DNA of 27,442 nucleotides from Peptococcaceae bacterium BRH_c23 (GTDB lineage Bacteria > Bacillota_B > Desulfitobacteriia > Desulfitobacteriales > Desulfitobacteriaceae). A model generated the notes under the pieces. It was not told the DNA's origin. It ran no database searches and saw only the letters and a program-made list of their open reading frames with translations. The position numbers and the translations under genes were made by a program. Location of the stretch: contig LADV01000242.1 in the NCBI GenBank assembly GCA_000961805.1, positions 1 through 27,442 on the forward strand. The letters are read 5' to 3'. Below, piece by piece: positions 1 through 7,170 of this stretch; within the stretch, counting starts at the first letter, position 1; each line of letters opens with the position of its first letter.

Positions 1-327
1 AATTATGATTTTCCGGGTAATGTTCGTGAGCTCTTCCATCTCATTGAACGCGGAATAATCTTGTCTATCGGTGGAAGGATCGCACCTAAAGATATTTGGG
101 GAAACTCAGATCAAATCCTGAAGCCATCTCACTCCTCCGGTTCAGAAGATGGATTCTTCGATATATTCCGTGGCAATCCATATCCCTCAATAGAAGATGT
201 TGAAAAGCACTACATTTTAGCTACTCTTAAAAGAGTTAAGGGCAATAAGACACAAGCTGCAAATATATTAGGAATCAGTGTGAGGAATCTGTATCGAAAG
301 TTACAAAGTTATGGGGTGGTTGAATAA
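1..327 (+). CDS. Sigma-54-dependent activator, C-terminal part (cut by window edge)
   Basis: The reading frame is open from base 1 and must begin upstream. What remains is the end of an AAA+ enhancer-binding protein: the FPGNVREL motif at the end of the AAA+ domain, a linker of about 45 residues, and a Fis-type helix-turn-helix (GNKTQAANILGISVRNLYRKL) near the C-terminus. Such proteins bind upstream activating sites and hydrolyse ATP to open sigma-54 promoters. Its stop codon overlaps the start of the following YeiH-family gene (TAATG), so the two are translationally coupled. I infer that it controls the sigma-54 promoter at 2448-2464 in front of the second YeiH-family gene. The sensor domain is not visible, so the signal is unknown. 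Confidence 0.9.
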   Translation, partial: NYDFPGNVRELFHLIERGIILSIGGRIAPKDIWGNSDQILKPSHSSGSEDGFFDIFRGNPYPSIEDVEKHYILATLKRVKGNKTQAANILGISVRNLYRKLQSYGVVE

Positions 328-1679
328 TGGGCTATATATCCTCTGCAAAGAAATCAACGACTCCTTCCGGGGGCTGGTCCGACCTTTGGAAGCAGGAAGA
401 TTATTGGGCCATGTGGCTTGGTTTAACAATCGTACTGTTAGCAATCGTGTTTTGGAGTAATGGATATAACTTTAGAAATTGGATTGTCGTTAAGATCCCG
501 AACTATAGCGACTATAACACTGCTTTTAGTTATCTTAGTAGCCATAAGACCACTCTCTTAACCCTCTATTTATTTTTTCTGATCTTATTCTCAATTGCGA
601 TTAAAGCTCTTAGTGGAGAAGTTAAGCGATTTTTAGTAGGATTCACGTTTCTTTTTTTACTCAGTGTTCTAGTTTCGGTATGGGGTTCTTGGGATGTCAT
701 GAAAAGATATAACTTTGAAACCCCGCTTCTCGCCCTCGTAGTAGGACTTGCAATTAGTAACCTTTTAAAGATTCCCTATTGGCTAAGCACCGCACTCCAG
801 ACCCAATTTTACATTAAGCTGGGAATTGTGTTAATGGGTGCATCCTTACCATTAACTTTAATTGTCCGAGCCGGCTCGACAGCTTTTGCCCAAGCAACAA
901 TAATTGCGATAGCTACTTTCCTCACCATTTACTGGACAGGAACACGGATTTTCGCGCTAGATAAGCGCTTTGCTGCTACACTGGCTGCCGGAGGTTCGAT
1001 CTGTGGAGTTTCTGCTTCGATTGCCATTGGTGGAGCTGTTAAAGCAGAAAAGCAGCACGTTTCAATAGCAATTTCTCTGGTTATTCTTTGGTCCATCATC
1101 ATGATTTTCATTCTCCCCTTAGCCATTAAGGCATTGCATATTCCACCAGGTCCAGCGGGTGCTTGGATTGGCACATCAGAATTTGCCGATGCTCCTGGTA
1201 TGGCCGCAGCGGCTGCTATCAATGAACAAGCTATCAAAACGTTTACCCTGATGAAAGTCGTAGGTCGTGACATGTTCATCGGGATCTGGTGTTTCATCAT
1301 GGCCTTTATTTCTGTCACAAGATGGGATAAAAGGTATGCTGGCACCAAACCGGATGCTCTTGATATCTGGATACGTTTTCCGAAATTCGTTATAGGGTTC
1401 TTTGTAGCCTCAATTATCATAACGTTCTTAGCTGCTTCTCCGAATGTAGTGACTTCCAAAGCCCTCGATAATAACATCATTAATCCGATTATAGAATTAA
1501 GAAATTGGGCCTTTATCTTCACCTTTCTCTCAATTGGTCTAACGAGTCGCATAAAGGAACTTGCTGCAGTCGGTTGGAAGCCCTTTGCAGCTTTTACTGC
1601 TGGTGTGCTGGTAAATATTCCCCTTGGATATCTGTTATCGGTTGTAATTATGGGTAGCTATTGGATAACAGTCAAGTAA
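327..1679 (+). CDS. YeiH/UPF0324-family putative sulfate exporter
   Basis: A 450-residue polytopic inner-membrane protein with roughly ten hydrophobic segments. It has the conserved YeiH-family core: YIKLGIVLMGASLP around residue 165, GGSICGVSASIAIGG around residue 220, and the DAPGMAAAAA stretch near residue 290. The family is annotated as putative sulfate exporters; the substrate is not established by sequence. The N-terminus carries KQEDYWAMWLG, shared with the paralogue at 2590, followed by a short loop between the first two membrane segments. The ATG overlaps the stop of the upstream sigma-54 activator gene by one base, so it is expressed with it. Confidence is high for the family, low for the substrate. 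Confidence 0.88.
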   Translation: MGYISSAKKSTTPSGGWSDLWKQEDYWAMWLGLTIVLLAIVFWSNGYNFRNWIVVKIPNYSDYNTAFSYLSSHKTTLLTLYLFFLILFSIAIKALSGEVKRFLVGFTFLFLLSVLVSVWGSWDVMKRYNFETPLLALVVGLAISNLLKIPYWLSTALQTQFYIKLGIVLMGASLPLTLIVRAGSTAFAQATIIAIATFLTIYWTGTRIFALDKRFAATLAAGGSICGVSASIAIGGAVKAEKQHVSIAISLVILWSIIMIFILPLAIKALHIPPGPAGAWIGTSEFADAPGMAAAAAINEQAIKTFTLMKVVGRDMFIGIWCFIMAFISVTRWDKRYAGTKPDALDIWIRFPKFVIGFFVASIIITFLAASPNVVTSKALDNNIINPIIELRNWAFIFTFLSIGLTSRIKELAAVGWKPFAAFTAGVLVNIPLGYLLSVVIMGSYWITVK

Positions 1680-1744
1680 GCTTCAAGCCAGAAAAGGTAT
1701 TAAAAGCTTATTAATATTGTTTAAAGATTAAGGAGAAAAAGAGT

Positions 1745-2113
1745 ATGCGCCAGGATAATGTGACTTGTGTACAAAGAACTCGATTTTTGTTCCATTTTTT
1801 TGAAAAAAATAATGGGTCAACCGGCGAAAGACCTCCTTTGGATGATATTGTTAAAGTTAAGAGGGTAAGCGCTAAAGCAGTTCGAAATTTTAGTGAGTTT
1901 TTAAGCTCGAGATTAGAGCGGATCGCTACCATGATGGAATTATTGTCTGAAGCCCATGATGACTGGGCAATCACTGGTAAAAAAGATTATATCCTCATGG
2001 AAACCGAAACCTATGATTTTAACGATGCTATCAAGATTCTCAAAGAACAAGGATTTGAGGATAGTGAATTTAACCTAAACGTTGAATATACCCGTAAATG
2101 GGGAGTCTTATAA
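1745..2113 (+). CDS. Conserved-looking hypothetical protein, 122 aa
   Basis: Start ATG is preceded by an AAGGAG ribosome binding site at good spacing. The product is soluble, with no signal peptide or membrane segment. The middle (residues 35-70) looks helical and charged; the C-terminal half (DYILMETETYDFNDAIKILKEQGFEDSEF) looks like a small alpha/beta fold. I do not recognise the family. It lies 65 bases after the first YeiH-family gene on the same strand and before the hairpin at 2223-2280, so it probably belongs to the same transcript and could be an accessory or regulatory protein for that transporter. That role is inference from position only. Confidence 0.6.
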   Translation: MRQDNVTCVQRTRFLFHFFEKNNGSTGERPPLDDIVKVKRVSAKAVRNFSEFLSSRLERIATMMELLSEAHDDWAITGKKDYILMETETYDFNDAIKILKEQGFEDSEFNLNVEYTRKWGVL

Positions 2114-2222
2114 ATTTCTGTACTGCCTCAAAAAGATGTCAAGGACATTCGTGAAGGGAAAGCTCATGGGTCTTTCGGGTAAGAAGAATAAGAAAAGGGG
2201 AGCCTTGTCATAGAAACGCAAG

Positions 2223-2280
2223 ACGGGGGGGATGTTTTTTCTGTCTAAATTAAGTTCGACAGGAGAACAGTCCCCCCCGT
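2223..2280 (+). terminator. GC-rich stem-loop, possible terminator
   Basis: ACGGGGGGGA at 2223-2232 pairs perfectly with TCCCCCCCGT at 2271-2280; inner CTGT/ACAG adds pairs. The loop is long and only a short T-run (GTTTAG) follows, so it is not a textbook terminator. It lies where transcription from the 122-aa gene should end, before the next promoter. Confidence 0.4.
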
Positions 2281-2328
2281 TTAGATGTCCACTTTGTCTT
2301 CTGGGTGTCGTGCTGCGTGTCGTGTAAT

Positions 2329-2373
2329 TGACATTTTGTCATGACAAAATGTCATGAGTGCCAAATTGTCATG
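2329..2373 (+). promoter_or_regulatory. Palindromic upstream activating site
   Basis: Bases 2329-2354 form a perfect 26-bp palindrome centred on GTCATGAC. The motif TGTCATG occurs three times, at 2337, 2350 and 2367. The block lies about 75-120 bases upstream of the sigma-54 -24 element, the usual distance for an enhancer-binding protein site. I infer it is bound by the activator encoded at 1-327. Confidence 0.6.
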
Positions 2374-2447
2374 GTTAGTCAGTTGATTTATACCTCTTCG
2401 TAAGGCCATAAACGTTATATATACCTCGTTTTCACAAGAACGGGGAC

Positions 2448-2464
2448 TTGGCATAGTTCTTGCT
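2448..2464 (+). promoter_or_regulatory. Sigma-54 (-24/-12) promoter
   Basis: TTGGCATAGTTCTTGCT matches the sigma-54 consensus TGGCAC-N5-TTGCW. The invariant GG (2450-2451) and GC (2462-2463) are separated by the required 10 bases. It points at the transporter gene at 2590, leaving a leader of about 115 bases. Confidence 0.82.
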
Positions 2465-2589
2465 TATATGATATGTAATTCAAAGAAAATGGTCAAAAAA
2501 ATTAGGGGAGGTTGTGAAAGAGATTTTTTTCCCGAAGATTGAAGAATTCTAGAACAAAATCAAAAACACATTTTAGAGGAGGTTAAAAG

Positions 2590-4338
2590 ATGTCTATCCC
2601 ATCAACAAAACCCGAAGGTAAGTATTCTTTTCTATTAAAGCATGAAGATTATTGGGCGATTTGGCTTGGTGCTATTATTCTTTTCTTTAGTATGTTTATA
2701 TTTTTTGGTAATTCTCCCGCAAATATGGATAAAATAATTGCAGACAGCAATGCTACGATGAAGGCGGAAGCGGAAAAGGCACCCTTTAAAACCATGGCTT
2801 GGTTTGATGCCAATGCTGCGAAAACAAATTTAAAGGGGACAAGCGCTCCTTTGGCAAAATCAATTACTAAATATTTTAGTGTTCCTGCAACCTGGAGCAA
2901 CGACAATCCAATGAAATCATTTTTCCTAAGTGAAAGCGACGCAAAAGCCAAAAGCGCAGCCTCAGCGGAAAAATATAAAGAGGCAAAAGCTGCTACTGCC
3001 AAGGCCAAAGATGCGGCAGGTGTAGCAGAAAAAGCAGCTGCAGAGGCAAGCTTTAAGGATGCTGCTTTAAACAAAGAAGCAAGTACCCAAATCGCGGCTT
3101 GGCAAAAGGCCAAAGCCAGCGAAGCTAAAGCTAAGACTGCAGCAGAAACTAAACCCTATAATCACCTTATGACAATGCTTGTGTTAATGATTGCCTTGGC
3201 GATCCTCTTTGCTATCGGAAGGTACTTTATGGGGGATTCGGTCAGCAAATTCTTAGTTGCCTTCCCAGTTATTTTTATTGTGGCAGCGCTGTCCTTCTTC
3301 ATAGGAGGTCACGAATTTGCTAAAGCATGGGGTTTGGAATACGTGATGTGGGCCATCATCCTTGGCTTCTTAGTTAGCAACACCATTGGCACACCAAAGT
3401 GGATAATGCCCGCTGTGCAAACAGAATACTATATTAAAACAGGCTTGGTACTCATGGGTGCCACCATCTTGATGAACAAAATTCTGCTGATCGGTATCCC
3501 GGGAATTTTTGTTACTTGGATAGTAACCCCCATTGTTTTAATCACGACTTTCTGGTTCGGACAAAAAATCCTTAAAATTGAATCTCCCACTTTAAACATG
3601 GTTATTTCCGCAGATATGTCCGTAAGTGGTGTTTCGGCCGCTATTTCAGCTGCTGCAGCTTGTAGGGCCAAGAAGGAAGAACTTACCTTAGCAGTTGGTA
3701 TCTCCATTGCATTTACAGCCGTAATGATGGTTGTAATGCCGATGGTGATCAAGGCCATTGGCTTGAATCCGGTCCTTGGCGGTGCTTGGATTGGCGGAAC
3801 CGTTGACTCTACCGGAGCTGTTGTAGCGGCTGGCGAAATTCTCGGGCCTGTTGCCAGAGACGTGGCTGCCACCATTAAAATGATTCAGAATATCTTAATT
3901 GGTTTAATGGCGTTTGGGATAGCAGCTTATTGGGCATTAGTGGTAGAAGTTGATAAATCTAAAAAAGCAGATTTGAGCTTCTCAGCCGCAATGCGCGAAG
4001 TTTGGAATCGTTTCCCCAAGTTTGTCCTTGGTTTCATTGGTGCTTCGATAGTTTTCACCTTCATCTATTCAGGAATGGGCGCAGACGGCGCAAAAGTGCT
4101 TATTGATAATGGTACGAGCAGCTTTTTAGGCAGTCTCCAAAAATGGTTCTTTGCTTTAGCTTTTGCTAGTATTGGTTTATCCACGAATTTCCGTGAATTT
4201 GGCAAGTATTTTAAAGGAGGAAAACCAGCCATACTCTATGTATGCGGTCAATCCTTTAACATTGCGCTGACCTTTGCAATGGGATATATTATGTTCATGC
4301 AAGTTTTCCCTTCAATTACAGAGAAATTGATGAAGTAA
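2590..4338 (+). CDS. YeiH-family transporter with long Ala/Lys-rich extracytoplasmic insert
   Basis: A 582-residue relative of the YeiH-family protein at 327, starting after an AGAGGAGG site. The first membrane segment (about residues 23-40) is followed by an extracytoplasmic stretch of about 150 residues. Residues 112-186 are very rich in Ala, Lys and Glu and have the look of a long helical coiled coil. The second membrane segment starts near 193 and the rest is the usual multi-span core (YYIKTGLVLMGATIL, SGVSAAISAAAA). Where the paralogue has GGSICGVSA this protein has DMSVSGVSA, so the Cys is replaced by Ser, and DAPGMAAAAA is replaced by DSTGAVVAAG. These changes suggest a different substrate or mechanism. 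It is transcribed from the sigma-54 promoter at 2448, with the 95-aa gene downstream. Confidence 0.85.
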   Translation: MSIPSTKPEGKYSFLLKHEDYWAIWLGAIILFFSMFIFFGNSPANMDKIIADSNATMKAEAEKAPFKTMAWFDANAAKTNLKGTSAPLAKSITKYFSVPATWSNDNPMKSFFLSESDAKAKSAASAEKYKEAKAATAKAKDAAGVAEKAAAEASFKDAALNKEASTQIAAWQKAKASEAKAKTAAETKPYNHLMTMLVLMIALAILFAIGRYFMGDSVSKFLVAFPVIFIVAALSFFIGGHEFAKAWGLEYVMWAIILGFLVSNTIGTPKWIMPAVQTEYYIKTGLVLMGATILMNKILLIGIPGIFVTWIVTPIVLITTFWFGQKILKIESPTLNMVISADMSVSGVSAAISAAAACRAKKEELTLAVGISIAFTAVMMVVMPMVIKAIGLNPVLGGAWIGGTVDSTGAVVAAGEILGPVARDVAATIKMIQNILIGLMAFGIAAYWALVVEVDKSKKADLSFSAAMREVWNRFPKFVLGFIGASIVFTFIYSGMGADGAKVLIDNGTSSFLGSLQKWFFALAFASIGLSTNFREFGKYFKGGKPAILYVCGQSFNIALTFAMGYIMFMQVFPSITEKLMK

Positions 4339-4374
4339 TGGGTAAGACAAGGTGTCTTATGCTGGAGGTTTAAT

Positions 4375-4662
4375 ATGTATGCTTTAAGAGAGTACTTGAC
4401 AATAGAGAGAAAGAGAAAGGGACTAAAACTTAATAAATCATTACAATTAATATTAAGCCTAGTATTATTGTATACCTTTGTGACAGTTGGGTTACCTTTT
4501 CTATCGCAGCTAGCTGGCTTCTCTGAGGAACATCAAGTAATCATTGAAGAAAAAATTGAAGCAGGAGCATGGTTCTACATCTTTGTGGAACAAATCAGAG
4601 AGATAGAGCCACGCGTCTCAAATACTCTGCAGTACTCGCCTGGAATGACAAAGGTTGATTAG
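4375..4662 (+). CDS. Small single-span membrane protein, 95 aa, unknown
   Basis: Starts 36 bases after the second YeiH-family gene with a CTGGAGG ribosome binding site, so it is in the same operon. Residues 1-19 are basic (RKRKGLK). Residues 21-46 form one hydrophobic membrane segment, and the remainder is acidic and predicted outside if the positive-inside rule holds. The C-terminus is polar. I do not recognise the family. Its place directly behind the insert-bearing transporter and before a strong terminator suggests a small accessory subunit; this is inference. Confidence 0.6.
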   Translation: MYALREYLTIERKRKGLKLNKSLQLILSLVLLYTFVTVGLPFLSQLAGFSEEHQVIIEEKIEAGAWFYIFVEQIREIEPRVSNTLQYSPGMTKVD

Positions 4663-4685
4663 TGAAGAGTAGTATTTATTACAAT

Positions 4686-4719
4686 AAAAAACTCTCCCAG
4701 GATCCTGGGAGAGTTTTTT
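4686..4719 (+). terminator. Rho-independent terminator
   Basis: A perfect 24-bp palindrome (ACTCTCCCAGGA and its complement, 4691-4714), flanked by A-run and T-run, closes the operon of the second YeiH-family gene. The A/T flanks make it work in either direction. Confidence 0.9.
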
Positions 4720-4738
4720 ATAAAAAGAAGGGATAAAA

Positions 4739-5365
4739 ATGACGAATCAGAAGCAATTGATCAGAAACGAAAGTTACGAAGCAATTTTAGCCTATGAAAA
4801 TAAAACTGCTCAGACTATTACTGCCAAAGTTTTGGAAAAACCAGAGCTATCTGCTTGGATGATTCTGATGCCGATAGTTTTTATTCTGTTCATGCAACGT
4901 TCTCAAAAGTATAAAGCGGCATCAACTGCTTTCTGTGAAGGATATTTATATACTAAGAAAATTGCTCTTGATACTGCATGCAGAATATACAAAAATGAAT
5001 ATTCTCATGAGGAATCGATAGCAATGGCGGCAGAAACTGTGCAAAAAAACCCTAAGGCTGAACAAACAGTTATAAACATTTATAATCAGCAAATTGAGGA
5101 AATTAAACTACTCTGCGAGCATTATCTAGCGTTATTAGCTTCAAAGGAAGATAAGTATGATCAAATGGTGGTCAGCCATTATCAAACAGAGGATAATTAT
5201 CTTTGTTATATAAACCGTTTAACAAAGACTGAAAAAGAAGTGACGAGAGCAACCACTTCTACCTTTAAAGATGCTGTAGAAGTACCTGAAATTCTGGGAA
5301 AAATGGAAAAGTATCTTTGGGAACTTAGAGTTGAGGAAGCAAAGCAATTTTTTATACAGAGATAA
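4739..5365 (+). CDS. Hypothetical protein with one membrane segment, 208 aa
   Basis: The ATG has an AGAAGGGA ribosome binding site. Residues 1-35 are polar, residues 38-52 (LSAWMILMPIVFILF) are hydrophobic and likely membrane-inserted, and the rest is helical and charged, with four Cys residues (69, 81, 124 and 154 approximately). I do not recognise a named domain. It sits between two strong terminators (4686-4719 and 5386-5429), so it is its own transcription unit, although no clear promoter was found in the 20 bases left after the upstream terminator. It may depend on readthrough. Confidence 0.6.
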   Translation: MTNQKQLIRNESYEAILAYENKTAQTITAKVLEKPELSAWMILMPIVFILFMQRSQKYKAASTAFCEGYLYTKKIALDTACRIYKNEYSHEESIAMAAETVQKNPKAEQTVINIYNQQIEEIKLLCEHYLALLASKEDKYDQMVVSHYQTEDNYLCYINRLTKTEKEVTRATTSTFKDAVEVPEILGKMEKYLWELRVEEAKQFFIQR

Positions 5366-5385
5366 CGTAGCAGTGAACTAAAGCC

Positions 5386-5429
5386 ATTATAATATCTCTC
5401 CCCACTCTTTGTGGGAGAGATATTATAAT
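5386..5429 (+). terminator. Stem-loop terminator
   Basis: ATTATAATATCTCTCCCCAC pairs with its near-perfect complement at 5411-5429 (one bulged C) around a short loop. It follows the stop of the 208-aa gene by 21 bases. The AT-rich stem base supplies a short U-rich tail. Confidence 0.75.
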
Positions 5430-5449
5430 ATAATTTGGATGAGGTCATT

Positions 5450-5554
5450 ATGAGTTTAATAACTGTAATGGCAGCAGCTGCATCTGTTAACGAGCAAGCG
5501 ATTAAAACTTTCACATTAATGGTGGAGGCAAGAATTATGAGAAGGGTGTTATAA
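5450..5554 (+). pseudogene. Internal fragment of a third YeiH-family gene
   Basis: A 34-codon reading frame whose middle, VMAAAASVNEQAIKTFTLM, matches the internal segment GMAAAAAINEQAIKTFTLM of the transporter at 327-1679 almost residue for residue. It then diverges (VEARIMRR) and stops. The DNA differs at many third positions, so it is a remnant of a distinct paralogue, not a recent copy. Nothing else of the gene remains on either side. It could not make a transporter. Confidence 0.75.
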
Positions 5555-5629
5555 GGAATTTGCTGATAACGTTGTACTATTTGTTGACAAGAAACCACTT
5601 CCCTCTACATGAAATCGCACGATTTATAT

Positions 5630-5657
5630 TTGCAAATTTGTTCGATTGCGATATAAT
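5630..5657 (+). promoter_or_regulatory. Sigma-70-type promoter of the toxin-antitoxin operon
   Basis: TTGCAA (5630-5635) and TATAAT (5652-5657) are separated by 16 bases, about 35 bases before the antitoxin start. The promoter is flanked by inverted ATCGCA and TGCGAT elements, a plausible operator for autoregulation by the antitoxin. Confidence 0.55.
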
Positions 5658-5692
5658 GAAATCAACTAATTTTTTGGATTGGGGTGGCTTGA

Positions 5693-5920
5693 ATGCTTGT
5701 TACCGCGACTGAATTTAAAACAAACATCGGAAAGTATTTAACACTCGTTAACGAGGAGGAAATCGTCATCACGAAGAATGGAAAGGGTGTTGCAAAACTC
5801 TCTCCTTTAAAAGAAGATAAGGTAAAAATGGTGGAATCACTGTTTGGTATTATTCCTGATGAAATGACTTTAGAACAGGCGAGAGAAGAAAGGTTAAAGA
5901 AACATGAACATATTGATTGA
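5693..5920 (+). CDS. Phd/YefM-type antitoxin
   Basis: A 75-aa protein with the typical Phd/YefM start (MLVTATEFKTNIGKYLTLV) and the EIVITKNGKGVAKLSPL strand-turn segment. The first 50 residues would form the dimeric DNA-binding domain; the acidic and basic C-terminal tail (residues 50-75) would wrap the toxin. The gene is preceded by GGGGTGG and its own promoter. Its last 17 bases overlap the downstream toxin gene, the usual arrangement for this class. It is expected to neutralise the toxin and repress the operon. Confidence 0.88.
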   Translation: MLVTATEFKTNIGKYLTLVNEEEIVITKNGKGVAKLSPLKEDKVKMVESLFGIIPDEMTLEQAREERLKKHEHID

Positions 5921-6320
5921 TACAAATGTTATGCTTGATGCATTGATGAATCGTAATCCTCATAATATCTCTGCCGAAAAGATTTTTAGGTTCGTTGCGG
6001 AAGATAAATTGAATGCATCCATAACTGCAAGTTCTGTAACAGATATTTACTATTTCATCAATAAATATTTTCATGATACCAATCAAGCAAAACAGATACT
6101 TACAACAATTTTCAACATATTTGAGGTTATTGACGTTACAAGAAGTGACTGCGAGAAAGCGCTCATCCTGTTAATGGATGATTATGAAGACGCCTTATTG
6201 GCAACTTGTGCCAAACGTAGGAGAATTGAGTTAATTATTACTCGCAATCTAAAAGACTTCGTTGGGTCACCAGTTACAGCAATTACACCCGATGACTTCC
6301 TTGCTAATTATTTTGAATAA
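5904..6320 (+). CDS. PIN-domain toxin (VapC-like ribonuclease)
   Basis: A 138-aa PIN-domain protein, expected to be a magnesium-dependent ribonuclease acting on RNA in the cytoplasm. It begins with the standard NILIDTNVMLDAL strand (Asp6, Asp12). It also has YEDALLATCAKR (Asp96) and the final ITRNLKDF segment (Asp118), so the acidic catalytic set is present. Length and start are normal for the family. It overlaps the antitoxin gene by 17 bases. The pair appears intact, unlike many of the genes around it. Confidence 0.88.
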   Translation: MNILIDTNVMLDALMNRNPHNISAEKIFRFVAEDKLNASITASSVTDIYYFINKYFHDTNQAKQILTTIFNIFEVIDVTRSDCEKALILLMDDYEDALLATCAKRRRIELIITRNLKDFVGSPVTAITPDDFLANYFE

Positions 6321-6426
6321 GTTCGATATTCTTTGACCGTATTTTATGAGCGCCCTTTGATTACGGTAAGATATCCAAGATACTGCTCAACCAGTTGACA
6401 ACTTTTATTTGATTGCATAATAAATC

Positions 6427-6473
6427 ACTCTCCTTGCTAGTAGTATTGACATGATCTGCAAAGGAGAGTTTTC
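6427..6473 (+). terminator. Stem-loop terminator after the toxin gene
   Basis: ACTCTCCTTGC (6427-6437) pairs with GCAAAGGAGAGT (6458-6469) with one bulge, followed by TTTT. It lies 107 bases after the toxin stop codon. Confidence 0.65.
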
Positions 6474-6931
6474 TGTATAATAATTGAAAGTTCCATTAAA
6501 CCTAGGTTTTAAGAAGATTGGTAGGATTATACGAAGTACGCCAGGCCATTTTCTCCATTATAAGTAAATAAGCACAAGCATCGAATCATATCATCAGATC
6601 GTTTACGGCTAACAACACGGGTTGATTTATAATAGCGTATTTTAGTTAGAAAGTGTTATGAATGCATTCCAAAAGGTAGACAAATAGCAAAATGGGAAGA
6701 AGAGCTGGGCGCTACACTGGGATAACGGAAGGAGGGGATTGAGCTAGGTCTCTGACGCTCAAAGAATACCTATCTCCAAATCAATAGTCCTTTTCTGAGC
6801 ACGTATAGTTAAATGAACACTAATGGCAAACGAGTTGTGATTTAGCTTAGGTCAAGCGCAGTAGAGTATACTTTAGGCAGGTGTTGATCTGCTTGCTAGA
6901 AGAAACCGATGATTGTCTTATTGTCTTATGG

Positions 6932-7015
6932 ACTTTTGTGTCAAAGATTTCGAATGAGGTCGGTTTATAAACTCTTTATAAACTTTTGTGTCAATTAGTT
7001 CCGAACTTTTGTGTC
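6932..7015 (+). repeat. Three direct copies of ACTTTTGTGTC
   Basis: ACTTTTGTGTC occurs at 6932-6942, 6982-6992 and 7005-7015. Arrays of short repeats ending in TTTTGTGTC-like sequence are typical of the ends of IS21-family elements, where they bind the transposase. No istA or istB coding sequence is left nearby, so this is probably an orphan IS end. Family assignment is from memory of the motif. Confidence 0.45.
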
Positions 7016-7108
7016 GCCCGTCAGAGTTGTTAGTAATTTTATTGGGTCCGATAATAGATATTATGTAAAGTAGAGCATAAAATACGGCTAGGGGGTAATA
7101 CTAAAAAC

Positions 7109-7170
7109 AGCCTGAAAAGCCCGACACGGATTTCACAAGCACAATCTTATCCGTATCGATTTATCAGGCT
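7109..7170. repeat. Imperfect inverted repeat
   Basis: AGCCTGA and CACGGAT in the left arm (7109-7131) pair with ATCCGTA and TCAGGCT in the right arm (7149-7170), with several mismatches between. It could be a terminator remnant or an end of a small mobile element. No T-run follows. Confidence 0.4.

Larger units (their letters stand above)
2114..2589 (+). other. Long regulatory intergenic region
   Basis: This 476-base gap has no gene. From left to right it holds a strong GC hairpin (2223-2280), two direct GTGTCGTG repeats 12 bases apart (about 2305-2325), a large palindrome with three TGTCATG motifs (2329-2373), a sigma-54 promoter (2448-2464) and an AGAGGAGG ribosome binding site just before 2590. 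It is the control region of the second YeiH-family operon. Confidence 0.75.

Noticed and set aside
929..1552. Long minus-strand reading frame opposite the first YeiH-family gene
   Set aside because: It is the mirror of a strongly coding plus frame, has no ribosome binding site and reads as low-complexity Ala/Ile/Met text.
2649..3113. Minus-strand frame opposite the Ala/Lys-rich insert
   Set aside because: Arises from the repetitive GC-rich third positions of the plus-strand Ala/Lys codons; no start signals.
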